NCBI GenBank assembly: GCA_025934455.1
Contig: JAICYA010000087.1
Location: forward strand, 1 to 7,549
Length of the DNA stretch: 7,549 nucleotides
Direction: 5' to 3'
Source of the DNA: Rudaea sp.
GTDB taxonomy: Bacteria; Pseudomonadota; Gammaproteobacteria; Xanthomonadales; Rhodanobacteraceae
A program made the position numbers and the translations under genes. The notes under the pieces are model-generated. The model searched no databases. It was not told the origin of the DNA and was given only the letters and a program-made list of their open reading frames with translations. Below are positions 1-6,167 of the stretch, piece after piece (position 1 is the first letter of the stretch; each line of letters begins with the position of its first letter).

Positions 1-986
1 AGCGCATAGGTGCGCTTCTCCGACTCGGTAAAGAACATGTTGTCCTTGTAGTTATCCCAGTGACCGGACATTTTCCACAGGGTGACGTCGAGCACCTGCG
101 GCGCCTTCACCTCGCCGTAGCCGGTTTCGCGGTAGACGCGGCGCATGTATTGCTCGACCACCTGCCAGATCGACCAGCCTTTCGGATGCCAGAAGATCAG
201 GCCCGGCGCTTCTTCTTGCAGATGGAACAAGTCGAGCTGTTTGGCCAGCTTGCGGTGGTCGCGCTTCTCGGCTTCTTCGAGCTGGGTCAGATACGCCTTC
301 AAATCCTTGTCGTTGAGCCAAGCTGTTCCGTAAACGCGTTGCAGCATCTCGTTGTTCGAGTCGCCGCGCCAGTAGGCGCCAGCCACCTTCATCAGCTTGA
401 ACGCGCGCAGCTTGTTCGTGTTCGGCACGTGCGGACCGCGGCACAGATCCACCCAATCGCCCTGCCCGTACAGCGAGATCTCCTCACCGGGCGGGATGAT
501 CTCGTCGATGATCTGCGCCTTGTAGACCTCGCCCTTGTCCTTGAAGAACTTGATCGCGTCGTCCTTGGGCATCACGCGGCGCTGTACCGGCAGGCCTTCC
601 GCGACGATCTTCTTCATCTCGGCCTCGATCTTGTCGAGGTCTTCCGGCGTGAACGGCGTCTTGCGCGCGAAGTCGTAGTAGAAACCGTTTTCGACGACCG
701 GGCCGATCGTCACCTGCGTATCCGGAAACAGCCGCTGCGTCGCCTGCGCGAGCAGGTGCGCGGTCGAGTGGCGCAGGATGTCCAGGGCCTCGGGACTTTT
801 TTCGGTGATGATGGCGAGGCTCGCGTCGTGGTCGATGCGAAAACTCGTGTCGACCAGTTTGTCGTCGACCTTGCCGGCCAGCGCGGCCTTGGCAAGTCCT
901 GCGCCGATGGAGGCGGCGACGTCGGCCACCGTCACCGGGTTGTCGTATTGGCGTTTGCTGCCGTCGGGGAGAGTGATATTAATCAT
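1..986 (-). CDS. thrS: Threonyl-tRNA synthetase, N-terminal 328 codons (runs off left edge)
   Basis: Cytosolic class II aminoacyl-tRNA synthetase that charges tRNA-Thr and hydrolyses Ser-tRNA-Thr. Reading leftward from the ATG at 986 the frame is open to base 1. The first ~60 residues (beginning [10 protein letters not shown]) are the TGS domain. The editing domain follows, with its metal-binding pairs visible as H73/H77 in HSTAH (756-770) and C182/H186 in DLCRGPH (429-443), the same residue numbers as in E. coli ThrS. The catalytic core begins near residue 243, and the frame leaves the window just after [15 protein letters not shown], the stretch that precedes the catalytic zinc cysteine. 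The start gives the canonical family N-terminus; an upstream in-frame stop and the lack of another ATG exclude a longer form. There is no recognisable Shine-Dalgarno before it (the preceding bases are ACTACTCGAAAAAATC), which suggests leader-dependent translation. In related bacteria infC-rpmI-rplT follow thrS; that would lie outside the window. Confidence 0.97.
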   Translation of the reverse strand, partial: MINITLPDGSKRQYDNPVTVADVAASIGAGLAKAALAGKVDDKLVDTSFRIDHDASLAIITEKSPEALDILRHSTAHLLAQATQRLFPDTQVTIGPVVENGFYYDFARKTPFTPEDLDKIEAEMKKIVAEGLPVQRRVMPKDDAIKFFKDKGEVYKAQIIDEIIPPGEEISLYGQGDWVDLCRGPHVPNTNKLRAFKLMKVAGAYWRGDSNNEMLQRVYGTAWLNDKDLKAYLTQLEEAEKRDHRKLAKQLDLFHLQEEAPGLIFWHPKGWSIWQVVEQYMRRVYRETGYGEVKAPQVLDVTLWKMSGHWDNYKDNMFFTESEKRTYA

Positions 987-1044
987 GATTTTTTCGAGTA
1001 GTGCGGCCAGGGATGGCCGCTTTTTGATCTGCTCTTGCCTTCAT
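979..1044 (-). CDS. Candidate 21-codon upstream ORF overlapping the thrS start, with Thr-Thr codons
   Basis: A minus-strand ORF starts at ATG 1044, encodes [13 protein letters not shown] followed by RTTRKNHD, and stops at TAA 979-981, five bases inside thrS. The two ACT threonine codons (997-1002) lie four codons from the thrS ATG. thrS itself has no visible ribosome-binding site, so termination of this ORF on top of the thrS start would provide translational coupling, and the Thr pair could make it sensitive to Thr-tRNA supply. The ORF's own ATG sits in the 3' arm of a hairpin (1035-1056) and also lacks a clear Shine-Dalgarno, which weakens the case. The sequence facts are certain; translation and regulatory role are inference. 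Confidence 0.35.
   Translation of the reverse strand: MKARADQKAAIPGRTTRKNHD
1003..1020. other. 7-bp hairpin immediately upstream of thrS
   Basis: The inverted repeat GCGGCCA / TGGCCGC (1003-1009 with 1014-1020) encloses a 4-base loop. On the minus strand it would lie in the thrS mRNA leader, 16 bases before the start codon, where it could affect ribosome access. On the plus strand it is followed by TTTTT (1021-1025) and so resembles an intrinsic terminator, but no plus-strand gene lies to its left in this window, so that reading would only stop antisense transcripts. Confidence 0.5.
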
Positions 1045-1056
1045 GGATGAAGGCAA
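1035..1056. other. 10-bp hairpin in the thrS leader
   Basis: TTGCCTTCAT (1035-1044) and ATGAAGGCAA (1047-1056) are perfect reverse complements separated by two bases. As RNA this would be an 8-9 bp stem with a small loop. Its 3' arm on the minus strand contains the ATG of the candidate upstream ORF. On the minus strand its two arms can also pair with the neighbouring terminator-like hairpin through shared AAGGC/GCCTT segments, so the two hairpins may be alternative structures. Confidence 0.45.
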
Positions 1057-1080
1057 AAATAAAGGCGCTGCGGCGCCTTT
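1055..1080 (-). terminator. thrS: Terminator-like hairpin with U-tract in the thrS leader (candidate attenuator)
   Basis: Read on the minus strand, AAAGGCGC and GCGCCTTT (1061-1080) form an 8-bp GC-rich stem with a CGCA loop, followed by ATTTTT (1060-1055). This is the form of an intrinsic terminator and points toward thrS. No minus-strand gene lies just upstream, because the region to the right is the plus-strand peptidase. The plausible target is therefore the thrS leader transcript itself, that is, attenuation. An alternative is that the TATTTT run is a -10 box (CAGACA, 18 bases, TATTTT) and not a U-tract. Confidence 0.45.
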
Positions 1081-1102
1081 GTCTGCGTCGTGGCGTAAAT
1101 GT

Positions 1103-1129
1103 CTAGATTCTGGACGTTCTAGTCGACAT
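1103..1129 (-). CDS. Candidate 8-codon thrS leader peptide with two Thr codons
   Basis: On the minus strand ATG at 1129 opens a short frame encoding MSTRTSRI and ending at TAG (1103-1105), 22 bases before the terminator-like hairpin. Two of its eight codons are Thr (ACT, ACG), the arrangement expected of a leader peptide that senses Thr-tRNA. The preceding bases (GGGTGCGAC) give only a weak ribosome-binding site. A short ORF of this kind can arise by chance, so this is a hypothesis tied to the neighbouring hairpins. Confidence 0.22.
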   Translation of the reverse strand: MSTRTSRI

Positions 1130-1182
1130 GTCGCACCCGCGACGGCAGTTGTCCGCGCGCCACCTCAGCGTGGTTCCAAGCG

Positions 1183-1211
1183 ATTTTCCCACGCCGCGCC
1201 GACGCTTTCAA
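1183..1211 (-). promoter_or_regulatory. Possible sigma70 promoter for the thrS leader
   Basis: On the minus strand TTGAAA (1211-1206) and GAAAAT (1188-1183) are separated by 17 bases. A start site near 1176 would give a thrS leader of about 190 bases containing both small ORFs and all three hairpins. The -10 matches consensus at four of six positions. I see no better candidate, but the call is weak in GC-rich DNA. Confidence 0.22.
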
Positions 1212-1231
1212 TCGCACCATGACCTTCGGCC

Positions 1232-1260
1232 ATTACACGCATCCGGCTGGCCGCTATGCT
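1232..1260 (+). promoter_or_regulatory. Possible sigma70 promoter of the M14 peptidase gene
   Basis: ATTACA (1232-1237) and TATGCT (1255-1260) are 17 bases apart. The predicted start near 1267 gives a leader of about 29 bases that contains the GGAG ribosome-binding site. A perfect 7-bp inverted repeat (1261-1280) begins directly after the -10 box. Confidence 0.35.
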
Positions 1261-1280
1261 CGTGGACCATCGTGTCCACG
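1261..1280. promoter_or_regulatory. Inverted repeat CGTGGAC-N6-GTCCACG at the predicted peptidase start site
   Basis: CGTGGAC (1261-1267) and GTCCACG (1274-1280) are exact reverse complements around a 6-base centre. The element lies between the putative -10 box and the GGAG ribosome-binding site at 1286-1289. It could be an operator overlapping the transcription start or a 5'-UTR hairpin that limits ribosome access. No regulator gene in the window helps choose. Confidence 0.4.
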
Positions 1281-1295
1281 CTTTCGGAGCCGCGC

Positions 1296-4034
1296 ATGCG
1301 TCTGTTCGTCCATGGATTGTTTTTAACCGCTAGCCTGGCCTGCTCGCCCTGCGTTGCGATGGCCGACGACCATTTCGCCCGCGATCCGCAGCAGCCGGTG
1401 GATCAGGCCTATTCGGCAAAGATCGCCAAGTACACGACGCAGGCCGACTTCAACTCGCCGCTGACCGACTACCTGCCGGCATCGAACACGGTGCCGACGC
1501 CGGAAAAAGTGCTCGGCGACGTTGCCGGCGCGCCGAACATGTTGCCGTACGCGGAAGACGTCTACCGCTATTTCCGCCTGCTCGAGAAATCCACGCCGCG
1601 CGTAAAGGTCTTCACCATCGGACACACCGAGGAAGGCCGCGAGATGATCGCCGTGGCGGTCGCGGACGAAGCGCTGATCAAGGACCTGGACGCGAACAAG
1701 GCGCGCCTCGCGCAACTGGCCGATCCGCGCACGCTCGGCATGGACGACGCCAGGGCCGCGGCCATCGTCAAGCAGACGACGCCGGTCTACTACATCACCG
1801 CGACCATCCATTCCACCGAGACCGGTTCACCGACGTCGGTGATGGAGCTCGCTTATCGCCTCGCCGTCGACGACGCGCCCTACATCCGGTACATCCGCAG
1901 CCACGTGATCACGCTGATCACGCCGGTTGTCGAGGTTGACGGCCGCGACCGCATGGTGGACCTGTACAAATGGCATCGCGCACATCCAAATGACAACTAT
2001 CCGCCGCTCATTTATTGGGGCCACTACGTCGCCCACGACAACAACCGCGACGCGATGGGGGTAACGCTGGACCTGACGAAGAACGTGCTCGATACCTACG
2101 TCGGCTGGCACGCACAGGTGCTGCACGATCTGCACGAATCGGTGCCGTTCCTCTACGACAACACCGTGGGCGACGGTCCCTACAACGCCTGGATCGATCC
2201 GATCCTGACAGGCGAATGGCAGCAACTCGGCTGGAACAACGTCGAACAGATGACCCGGTTCGGCATGCCCGGCGTGTTCACGCACGGCGACTTCGACACC
2301 TGGAGCCCGGGCTACCTGATGTTCATCGCCGCCATGCACAACGGCATCAGCCGCCTGTACGAGACCTTCGGCAACGACGGCGCCGACACGGTCGAGCGCA
2401 TCCTCGATCCGGACCAGTATGCACGCACCTGGTACAAACCCAATCCGCCGTTGCCGAAAGTACTGTGGTCGCAGCGCGACAACAACAACTACACGCAGAC
2501 CGGACTGCTGACCGCGCTCGATTACTTCGCGCAGAACGGCCAGAAATACCTGACCAATTTCTGGCTCAAGTCCAGGAACTCGATCGAAAAACCGCAACTC
2601 GCGGGACCTGCGGCGTATGTCCTGCCTGCTGACGACGCGCATCCCGGCGCGCAGGCGGAACTGCTGCGGGTGCTGGCGAAACAGCACGTCGAACTCAGCC
2701 GCGCCGATGCCGCGTTCAGCGCGCAGGCGCCCGCGCAAAGCGAGTCCAAGCCGGCAAAGGACAAGCAGCCGACCGAGCCGCCGCAGGCCAAGACCGCCGC
2801 GCGCAGTTTCCCGGCCGGAAGCTGGATCGTGCGCATGGACCAGCCCTATTCGCGCATCGCCGACACCCTGCTCGACCGCCAGTACTGGGCGCCGGACGAT
2901 CCGCAGAAACATCCCTACGACGACACCGGCTGGTCGTTCGGCGACCTGTTCGGCACCGCGGTCGTGCGCATCGCCGATCCGGCGATCCTGAAAGTGCCGA
3001 TGCACAGCGCCGCAGCGCCCACTCAGCCGGCGTTCAGCGTGGCCGGACTCGGCGTGAACGGAAAATTGCCGCGCACCGCCATCCTGCACACCTGGCTCGA
3101 CACGCAGACCGAAGGCTGGTGGCGCATGGCGCTGGACAAGCTTGGCGTCAAGTACGACACCATCAGCACACAAACCGTCGCGCGCGAGAAAAACCTGCGC
3201 GGCAAGTACGACGTCATCCTGTTCGGGCCGGTCGGCGGCGCCGAGGCGAAGGACATCGTCGACGGCCTGCCGATGTACGGCAATCCGCTGCCGTGGCAGA
3301 AGACCGCGCTGACGCCGAACCTCGGCCGCATCGATTCGACGCCCGACATTCGCCCAGGTTTGGGCCAGGAAGGCTTGGCCAATCTCAAGCGCTTCGTTGC
3401 CGACGGCGGCCTGCTGATCGCCAGCGAGGACACGGCGAAATTCGCCATCGACGTCGGCCTCGCGCCGGGCGTTTCGGTGACGCCACACGGCAATGTGCGC
3501 GTGGTCGGCAGCGTGCTGCGTGCCGAAGTCGTGGACAAGAACAATCCAATCGCGCGCGGCTACGACGCGCCGTTCGCGATGTACAGCGCACATGGGCTGT
3601 CGTTCCAGATCAGCAACCTCGTCGGCGGCGACAAGGATTTGCCGCGCGCCGACAAGTTCTCGCGCCCGACCGGCCGCGGCGGTCCGCACGACGCCGACAT
3701 TCCGGAAGGCCGCCGCTACGCCGCACCACCACCGCTGCCCGAAGCCAAACCCTGGCAGGCGCTGCCGCTCAATGTCGAGCAGGAACGCAACAATCCGCTG
3801 GTGATTCCCGCGGCGGACCGGCCCGAGGTGATCGTGCGCTGGGCTGATGCGAACAACCTGCTGATCTCGGGTCTGCTCGAACATGGCGAGACGATGGCGC
3901 AACGCGCGGCGGTGGTGCAGGCGCACTATGGACGCGGTCGCGTGCTGCTGTTCGCGAATAATCCGTTGTGGCGCGGAGAGACGATCGGCAGCTACGCGTT
4001 GGTGCTGAACGCATTGACCGCGGCGGCCAAATAA
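1296..4034 (+). CDS. Secreted M14-family zinc carboxypeptidase with large C-terminal half
   Basis: A 912-residue exported metallopeptidase, probably cutting C-terminal residues from peptides in the periplasm or outside the cell. A signal peptide is visible (charged MR start, hydrophobic residues 7-15, likely cleavage after AMA at 23). The M14 zinc site is HSTE (H172, E175) with the third ligand in DLHES (most likely H280; H277 is next to it); NNRD (R251) fits the substrate-binding Asn-Arg pair. After the catalytic domain comes a Ser/Pro/Lys linker near residues 480-500, then a region with GATase1-like features ([33 protein letters not shown]) ending in [20 protein letters not shown], as in other long bacterial M14 proteins. 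The frame extends upstream to an ATG at 1128, but ATG 1296 is preferred because it is followed at once by the signal peptide and preceded by GGAG six bases away. Substrate is unknown. Confidence 0.88.
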   Translation: MRLFVHGLFLTASLACSPCVAMADDHFARDPQQPVDQAYSAKIAKYTTQADFNSPLTDYLPASNTVPTPEKVLGDVAGAPNMLPYAEDVYRYFRLLEKSTPRVKVFTIGHTEEGREMIAVAVADEALIKDLDANKARLAQLADPRTLGMDDARAAAIVKQTTPVYYITATIHSTETGSPTSVMELAYRLAVDDAPYIRYIRSHVITLITPVVEVDGRDRMVDLYKWHRAHPNDNYPPLIYWGHYVAHDNNRDAMGVTLDLTKNVLDTYVGWHAQVLHDLHESVPFLYDNTVGDGPYNAWIDPILTGEWQQLGWNNVEQMTRFGMPGVFTHGDFDTWSPGYLMFIAAMHNGISRLYETFGNDGADTVERILDPDQYARTWYKPNPPLPKVLWSQRDNNNYTQTGLLTALDYFAQNGQKYLTNFWLKSRNSIEKPQLAGPAAYVLPADDAHPGAQAELLRVLAKQHVELSRADAAFSAQAPAQSESKPAKDKQPTEPPQAKTAARSFPAGSWIVRMDQPYSRIADTLLDRQYWAPDDPQKHPYDDTGWSFGDLFGTAVVRIADPAILKVPMHSAAAPTQPAFSVAGLGVNGKLPRTAILHTWLDTQTEGWWRMALDKLGVKYDTISTQTVAREKNLRGKYDVILFGPVGGAEAKDIVDGLPMYGNPLPWQKTALTPNLGRIDSTPDIRPGLGQEGLANLKRFVADGGLLIASEDTAKFAIDVGLAPGVSVTPHGNVRVVGSVLRAEVVDKNNPIARGYDAPFAMYSAHGLSFQISNLVGGDKDLPRADKFSRPTGRGGPHDADIPEGRRYAAPPPLPEAKPWQALPLNVEQERNNPLVIPAADRPEVIVRWADANNLLISGLLEHGETMAQRAAVVQAHYGRGRVLLFANNPLWRGETIGSYALVLNALTAAAK

Positions 4035-4045
4035 GCCAGCGCACA

Positions 4046-4074
4046 TTGTTTGTGCATGCGCCGATGCGTATCCT
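4046..4074 (+). promoter_or_regulatory. Possible leaderless promoter of rnt
   Basis: TTGTTT (4046-4051) and TATCCT (4069-4074) are separated by 17 bases. The predicted start, seven bases past the -10 box, is the A of the rnt ATG (4081), so the transcript would have no 5' UTR. This agrees with the absence of a Shine-Dalgarno before rnt. The -35 box lies inside a small inverted repeat, GCACA-TTGTT-TGTGC (4041-4055). rnt may also be read from the peptidase promoter, since only 46 bases separate the genes and there is no terminator. Confidence 0.35.
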
Positions 4075-4080
4075 CGGCGC

Positions 4081-4710
4081 ATGTCCGACTCCACGCCGAA
4101 ATACGCCGAACGCTTCCGCGGCTTCCTGCCCGTCGCGGTCGACGTGGAAACCGGCGGCTTCGATTGCGAGCGCGATGCGTTGCTCGAAATCGCCGCCGTG
4201 GTCATCGACATGGATACGGACGGCAGCGTGCGTCCCGCGCCGGCGGTGTCGACTCATGTCGAGCCTTTCCCCGGTGCCAATATCGATCCGCGTGCGCTGG
4301 AGATCACCGGCATCGATCCCACCCATCCATTCCGCGGCGCCTTGCCCGAGCGCGAGGCGCTGGACCTGATCTTCAAGCCGATCCGCAAGGCCCTGCGCGA
4401 ATACGGCTGCCAGCGCGCCATTCTGGTCGGCCACAACGCCGCGTTCGACCTGTCCTTCCTCAACGCCGCGATCCGCCGCACCGGGCACAAGCGCAGCCCG
4501 TTTCATTTGTTCAGCTGCTTCGATACCGCCACGCTCGGCGGCCTCGCCTACGGCCAGACCGTGCTTAGCCGCGCCGTGCAGGCCGCCGGTTTCGACTGGA
4601 ACGCGAACGAGGCGCACTCGGCCGTCTACGACGCCGAGCGCACGGCGCTGCTGTTCTGCGAGATCGTGAATCGCTGGAAGCGCATGAGCGCCGCGATGGA
4701 GAATGCTTGA
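4081..4710 (+). CDS. rnt: Ribonuclease T (DEDDh 3'-5' exoribonuclease)
   Basis: RNase T is a cytosolic homodimeric exonuclease that removes the 3'-terminal nucleotides of tRNA (CCA-end turnover), finishes 5S and 23S rRNA 3' ends and trims single-stranded DNA overhangs. All DEDDh residues are present: D21 and E23 in DVETGGF, D123 in GHNAAFD, and H179 and D184 in [11 protein letters not shown]. The 209-residue length and the C-terminal [11 protein letters not shown] block match the family closely (E. coli RNase T is 215 residues with near-identical catalytic numbering). The [16 protein letters not shown]-terminus supports the start at 4081 although no Shine-Dalgarno precedes it; see the leaderless promoter. 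The zinc-ribbon gene follows after 31 bases on the same strand. Confidence 0.96.
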   Translation: MSDSTPKYAERFRGFLPVAVDVETGGFDCERDALLEIAAVVIDMDTDGSVRPAPAVSTHVEPFPGANIDPRALEITGIDPTHPFRGALPEREALDLIFKPIRKALREYGCQRAILVGHNAAFDLSFLNAAIRRTGHKRSPFHLFSCFDTATLGGLAYGQTVLSRAVQAAGFDWNANEAHSAVYDAERTALLFCEIVNRWKRMSAAMENA

Positions 4711-4741
4711 AAACGCGGGCCGGCGGTTCCACCATCAGCGT

Positions 4742-5023
4742 ATGCCCATCTACGAATACGCCGCCAGCAACCACGGCTGCGCCCATTGCGAGGCGCATTT
4801 CGACGTGCTGCAGAAGCTGGCCGACGCACCGCTGACGCAATGCCCGCAATGCGGCGCAGCGGTGCAGCGCGTGATTTCCGCGCCGAACGTGGCCTCGGGC
4901 AATGCGCATGTGCTGAACGAAGACCACGCCGCCAAACGCGGCTTCACCCAGTATCGCCGCTCCGAAAAGGGTGTCTACGAAAAGGCCTACGGCAAAGGGC
5001 CGCGCTACATCAGCGACAAGTAG
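4742..5023 (+). CDS. FmdB-family zinc-ribbon protein
   Basis: A 93-residue protein with the FmdB-type hallmarks: an MPIYEY start, two CxxC knuckles (C13/C16 and C34/C37) with FDVLQKLADAPLTQCPQCG between them, and VQRVISAP after the second pair. The four cysteines should bind one zinc. The molecular function of this family is not established, and regulatory or assembly roles are only suggestions. The first CxxC lies about five residues later than in the usual MPIYEYRCxxCG form because of an AASNH insertion. The C-terminal half is polar and charged (GFTQYRRSEKGVYEKAYGKGPR). An in-frame ATG at 4703, overlapping the rnt stop, would add 13 residues, but MPIYEY is the conserved family start, so 4742 is chosen. 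No strong Shine-Dalgarno is visible; co-transcription with rnt is likely. Confidence 0.85.
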   Translation: MPIYEYAASNHGCAHCEAHFDVLQKLADAPLTQCPQCGAAVQRVISAPNVASGNAHVLNEDHAAKRGFTQYRRSEKGVYEKAYGKGPRYISDK

Positions 5024-5048
5024 ATTTCGGAATTCGCCAATGGTCGTG

Positions 5049-5066
5049 AATTTGGACGTCCAAATT
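5049..5066. promoter_or_regulatory. Perfect 18-bp palindrome, candidate operator upstream of cysK
   Basis: AATTTGGACGTCCAAATT is an exact palindrome with no spacer, 25 bases after the fmdB stop. It is AT-rich at its ends in an otherwise GC-rich context and touches the candidate -35 box (TTGCGT, 5065-5070). Such a site suits a dimeric DNA-binding regulator. The inner GACGTC resembles the core of MetJ boxes (AGACGTCT), but the flanks differ, so no regulator is assigned. It is a poor terminator: there is no loop and no T-tract. Confidence 0.5.
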
Positions 5067-5093
5067 GCGTTTGCGGCCGCATGGCGCTAGGCT
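5065..5093 (+). promoter_or_regulatory. Possible sigma70 promoter of the cysK transcript
   Basis: TTGCGT (5065-5070) and TAGGCT (5088-5093) are separated by 17 bases. The predicted start at about 5100 coincides with an ATG that opens a 20-codon ORF, so the transcript may start leaderless and carry a leader of about 110 bases before cysK. The -35 box shares two bases with the 18-bp palindrome, which would let a bound regulator control it. Confidence 0.4.
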
Positions 5094-5099
5094 CGGAAC

Positions 5100-5162
5100 A
5101 TGCGCCTGTCCCTGCGTCCTCCATTTGCCGCCCGCCTGCTCGCGCTGACGCGATGTTGGTGA
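5100..5162 (+). CDS. Candidate 20-residue leader peptide ending LTRCW before cysK
   Basis: ATG at 5100, at the predicted transcription start, opens a 20-codon frame that starts MRLSLRPPF, ends LALTRCW and stops at TGA 5160-5162, 47 bases before the cysK ATG. A Cys codon (TGT) is next to last, so a link to cysteine supply is conceivable. With a single Cys codon and no clear terminator hairpin after it, it is weaker than classical cysteine attenuators. It may be a chance frame in GC-rich DNA. Confidence 0.22.
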   Translation: MRLSLRPPFAARLLALTRCW

Positions 5163-5209
5163 TCGTGCAATCGTCGCGGTCGGTCCCCCAACTCCCATAA
5201 AGGTGACGC

Positions 5210-6160
5210 ATGATCTACCAGAGCATTCTCGAAACCATCGGTCGCACGCCGATCGTCCGCATCAATCGCCTCGCGCCGAAAGGCGTGGACATGTACGTGA
5301 AGGTCGAAGCCTTCAACCCGATGTCGTCGGTCAAGGACCGCCTCGCGATCGGCATCATCCTCGACGCCGAAGCGCGCGGCGAGCTCAAGCCCGGACAAAC
5401 CGTCGTCGAAGCCACGTCCGGCAACACCGGTGTGGCGCTGGCGATGGTCTGCGCCGTGCGCGGCTATCCGTTCATCGCGTTCATGACCGAAACCTTCTCG
5501 GTGGAACGGCGCAAGCTGATGCGCGCACTCGGCGCCAAGGTGGTGCTCACGCCGGCTGCAGGGAAAGGCACTGGCCTGGTCGAGGCCGCTGCCGCGTATG
5601 CGAAAAAGCACGGTCATTTCCTGGCGCGCCAGTTCGAAAACCCGGCCAATCCCGCCTACCACCGCAGCACCACCGGCCCGGAGATCCTGCAGGACTTCGC
5701 CGGCAAACGCCTGGACTGGTACGTCACTGGCTGGGGCACGGGCGGCACGCTCACCGGCGCCGGCGAAATGCTCAAGCTGGCGCGGCCCGACGTGAAGATC
5801 GCCGCCTGCGAGCCGGAAGTCGCGGCAATGCTCTCGGGCAAGGAATGGACGCCGCACAAAATCCAGGGCTGGACGCCGAACCTCGTTCCTGCCGTGCTCA
5901 ACCGCAAAGTGGTCGACCGCATCATCACCGTCGACGACACCGTCGCACGCGATACCGCACGTGCTTTGGCGCAGAAGGAAGGCATCTTCTGCGGAATATC
6001 CTCGGGCGGTACGTTCGCCGCCGCGTTGGAAGTGGCCAAACAGGCCAGGCAAGGCGACGTGATCCTGGCCATGCTGCCGGATACCGGCGAGCGTTACTTG
6101 TCGACGTTCCTGTTCGAGGGCATCAACGAAGGCACGGATGTGGAGCTGGCCGATCTGTAA
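5210..6160 (+). CDS. cysK: Cysteine synthase (O-acetylserine sulfhydrylase, CysK type)
   Basis: PLP enzyme that makes L-cysteine from O-acetyl-L-serine and sulfide in the cytosol, the last step of sulfur assimilation. At 316 residues it matches the fold-type II family (E. coli CysK is 323). The PLP lysine is K42 in SSVKDRL. The substrate loop is TSGNTG (69-74), the phosphate-binding GTGGT is at 176-180, and S265 in GISSGG fits the pyridine-nitrogen serine. HRSTTGPEI (151-159) and PDTGERYLST (290-299) are CysK-type signatures and favour CysK over CysM. The active-site loop reads HKIQGWTPNLVPAVLN where E. coli CysK has QGIGAGFIP. A clear Shine-Dalgarno, AAGGTG (5200-5205), is four bases before ATG 5210. 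The gene appears to have its own promoter, 186 bases after fmdB. A cystathionine-beta-synthase-like role is the main alternative. Confidence 0.9.
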   Translation: MIYQSILETIGRTPIVRINRLAPKGVDMYVKVEAFNPMSSVKDRLAIGIILDAEARGELKPGQTVVEATSGNTGVALAMVCAVRGYPFIAFMTETFSVERRKLMRALGAKVVLTPAAGKGTGLVEAAAAYAKKHGHFLARQFENPANPAYHRSTTGPEILQDFAGKRLDWYVTGWGTGGTLTGAGEMLKLARPDVKIAACEPEVAAMLSGKEWTPHKIQGWTPNLVPAVLNRKVVDRIITVDDTVARDTARALAQKEGIFCGISSGGTFAAALEVAKQARQGDVILAMLPDTGERYLSTFLFEGINEGTDVELADL

Positions 6161-6167
6161 CCACCAG

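Noticed and set aside
60..1001. 313-codon plus-strand ORF opposite thrS
   Set aside because: It mirrors ThrS, whose minus-strand frame shows all editing-site residues. The mirror frame has no domain signature.
1128..1295. 56-residue N-terminal extension of the peptidase from ATG 1128
   Set aside because: It would bury the signal peptide, has no ribosome-binding site, and overlaps the thrS leader; ATG 1296 has GGAG and an immediate signal sequence.
1307..1345. Lipoprotein reading of the peptidase signal (SLAC at residues 13-16)
   Set aside because: The -3 position is Ser instead of Leu/Val/Ile, and a normal AMA cleavage site follows, so ordinary secretion fits better.
3119..3847. Out-of-frame plus-strand ORF inside the peptidase gene (and a shorter one at 2015-2632)
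   Set aside because: Arg-rich low-complexity translation typical of a shifted GC-rich frame, fully inside a convincing gene.
1827..4211. 794-codon minus-strand ORF antisense to the peptidase
   Set aside because: Composition is Arg/Val/His-rich with no recognisable domain, and the plus strand carries a clear M14 enzyme with signal peptide. Long antisense frames are usual in GC-rich genes.
3769..4617. 282-codon minus-strand ORF spanning the peptidase-rnt junction
   Set aside because: Antisense to two well-supported genes with no recognisable protein features.
4703..4741. Earlier FmdB start overlapping the rnt stop
   Set aside because: It adds [13 protein letters not shown] before the conserved MPIYEY start. 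The overlap makes a coupled start possible, but the family start is at 4742.
5074..5081. GCGGCCGC palindrome before cysK
   Set aside because: An 8-base GC palindrome is common in DNA of this composition and has no special placement.
5087..6052. 321-codon minus-strand ORF opposite cysK
   Set aside because: Shadow of the cysteine synthase; no motif, and it would cross the cysK promoter region.
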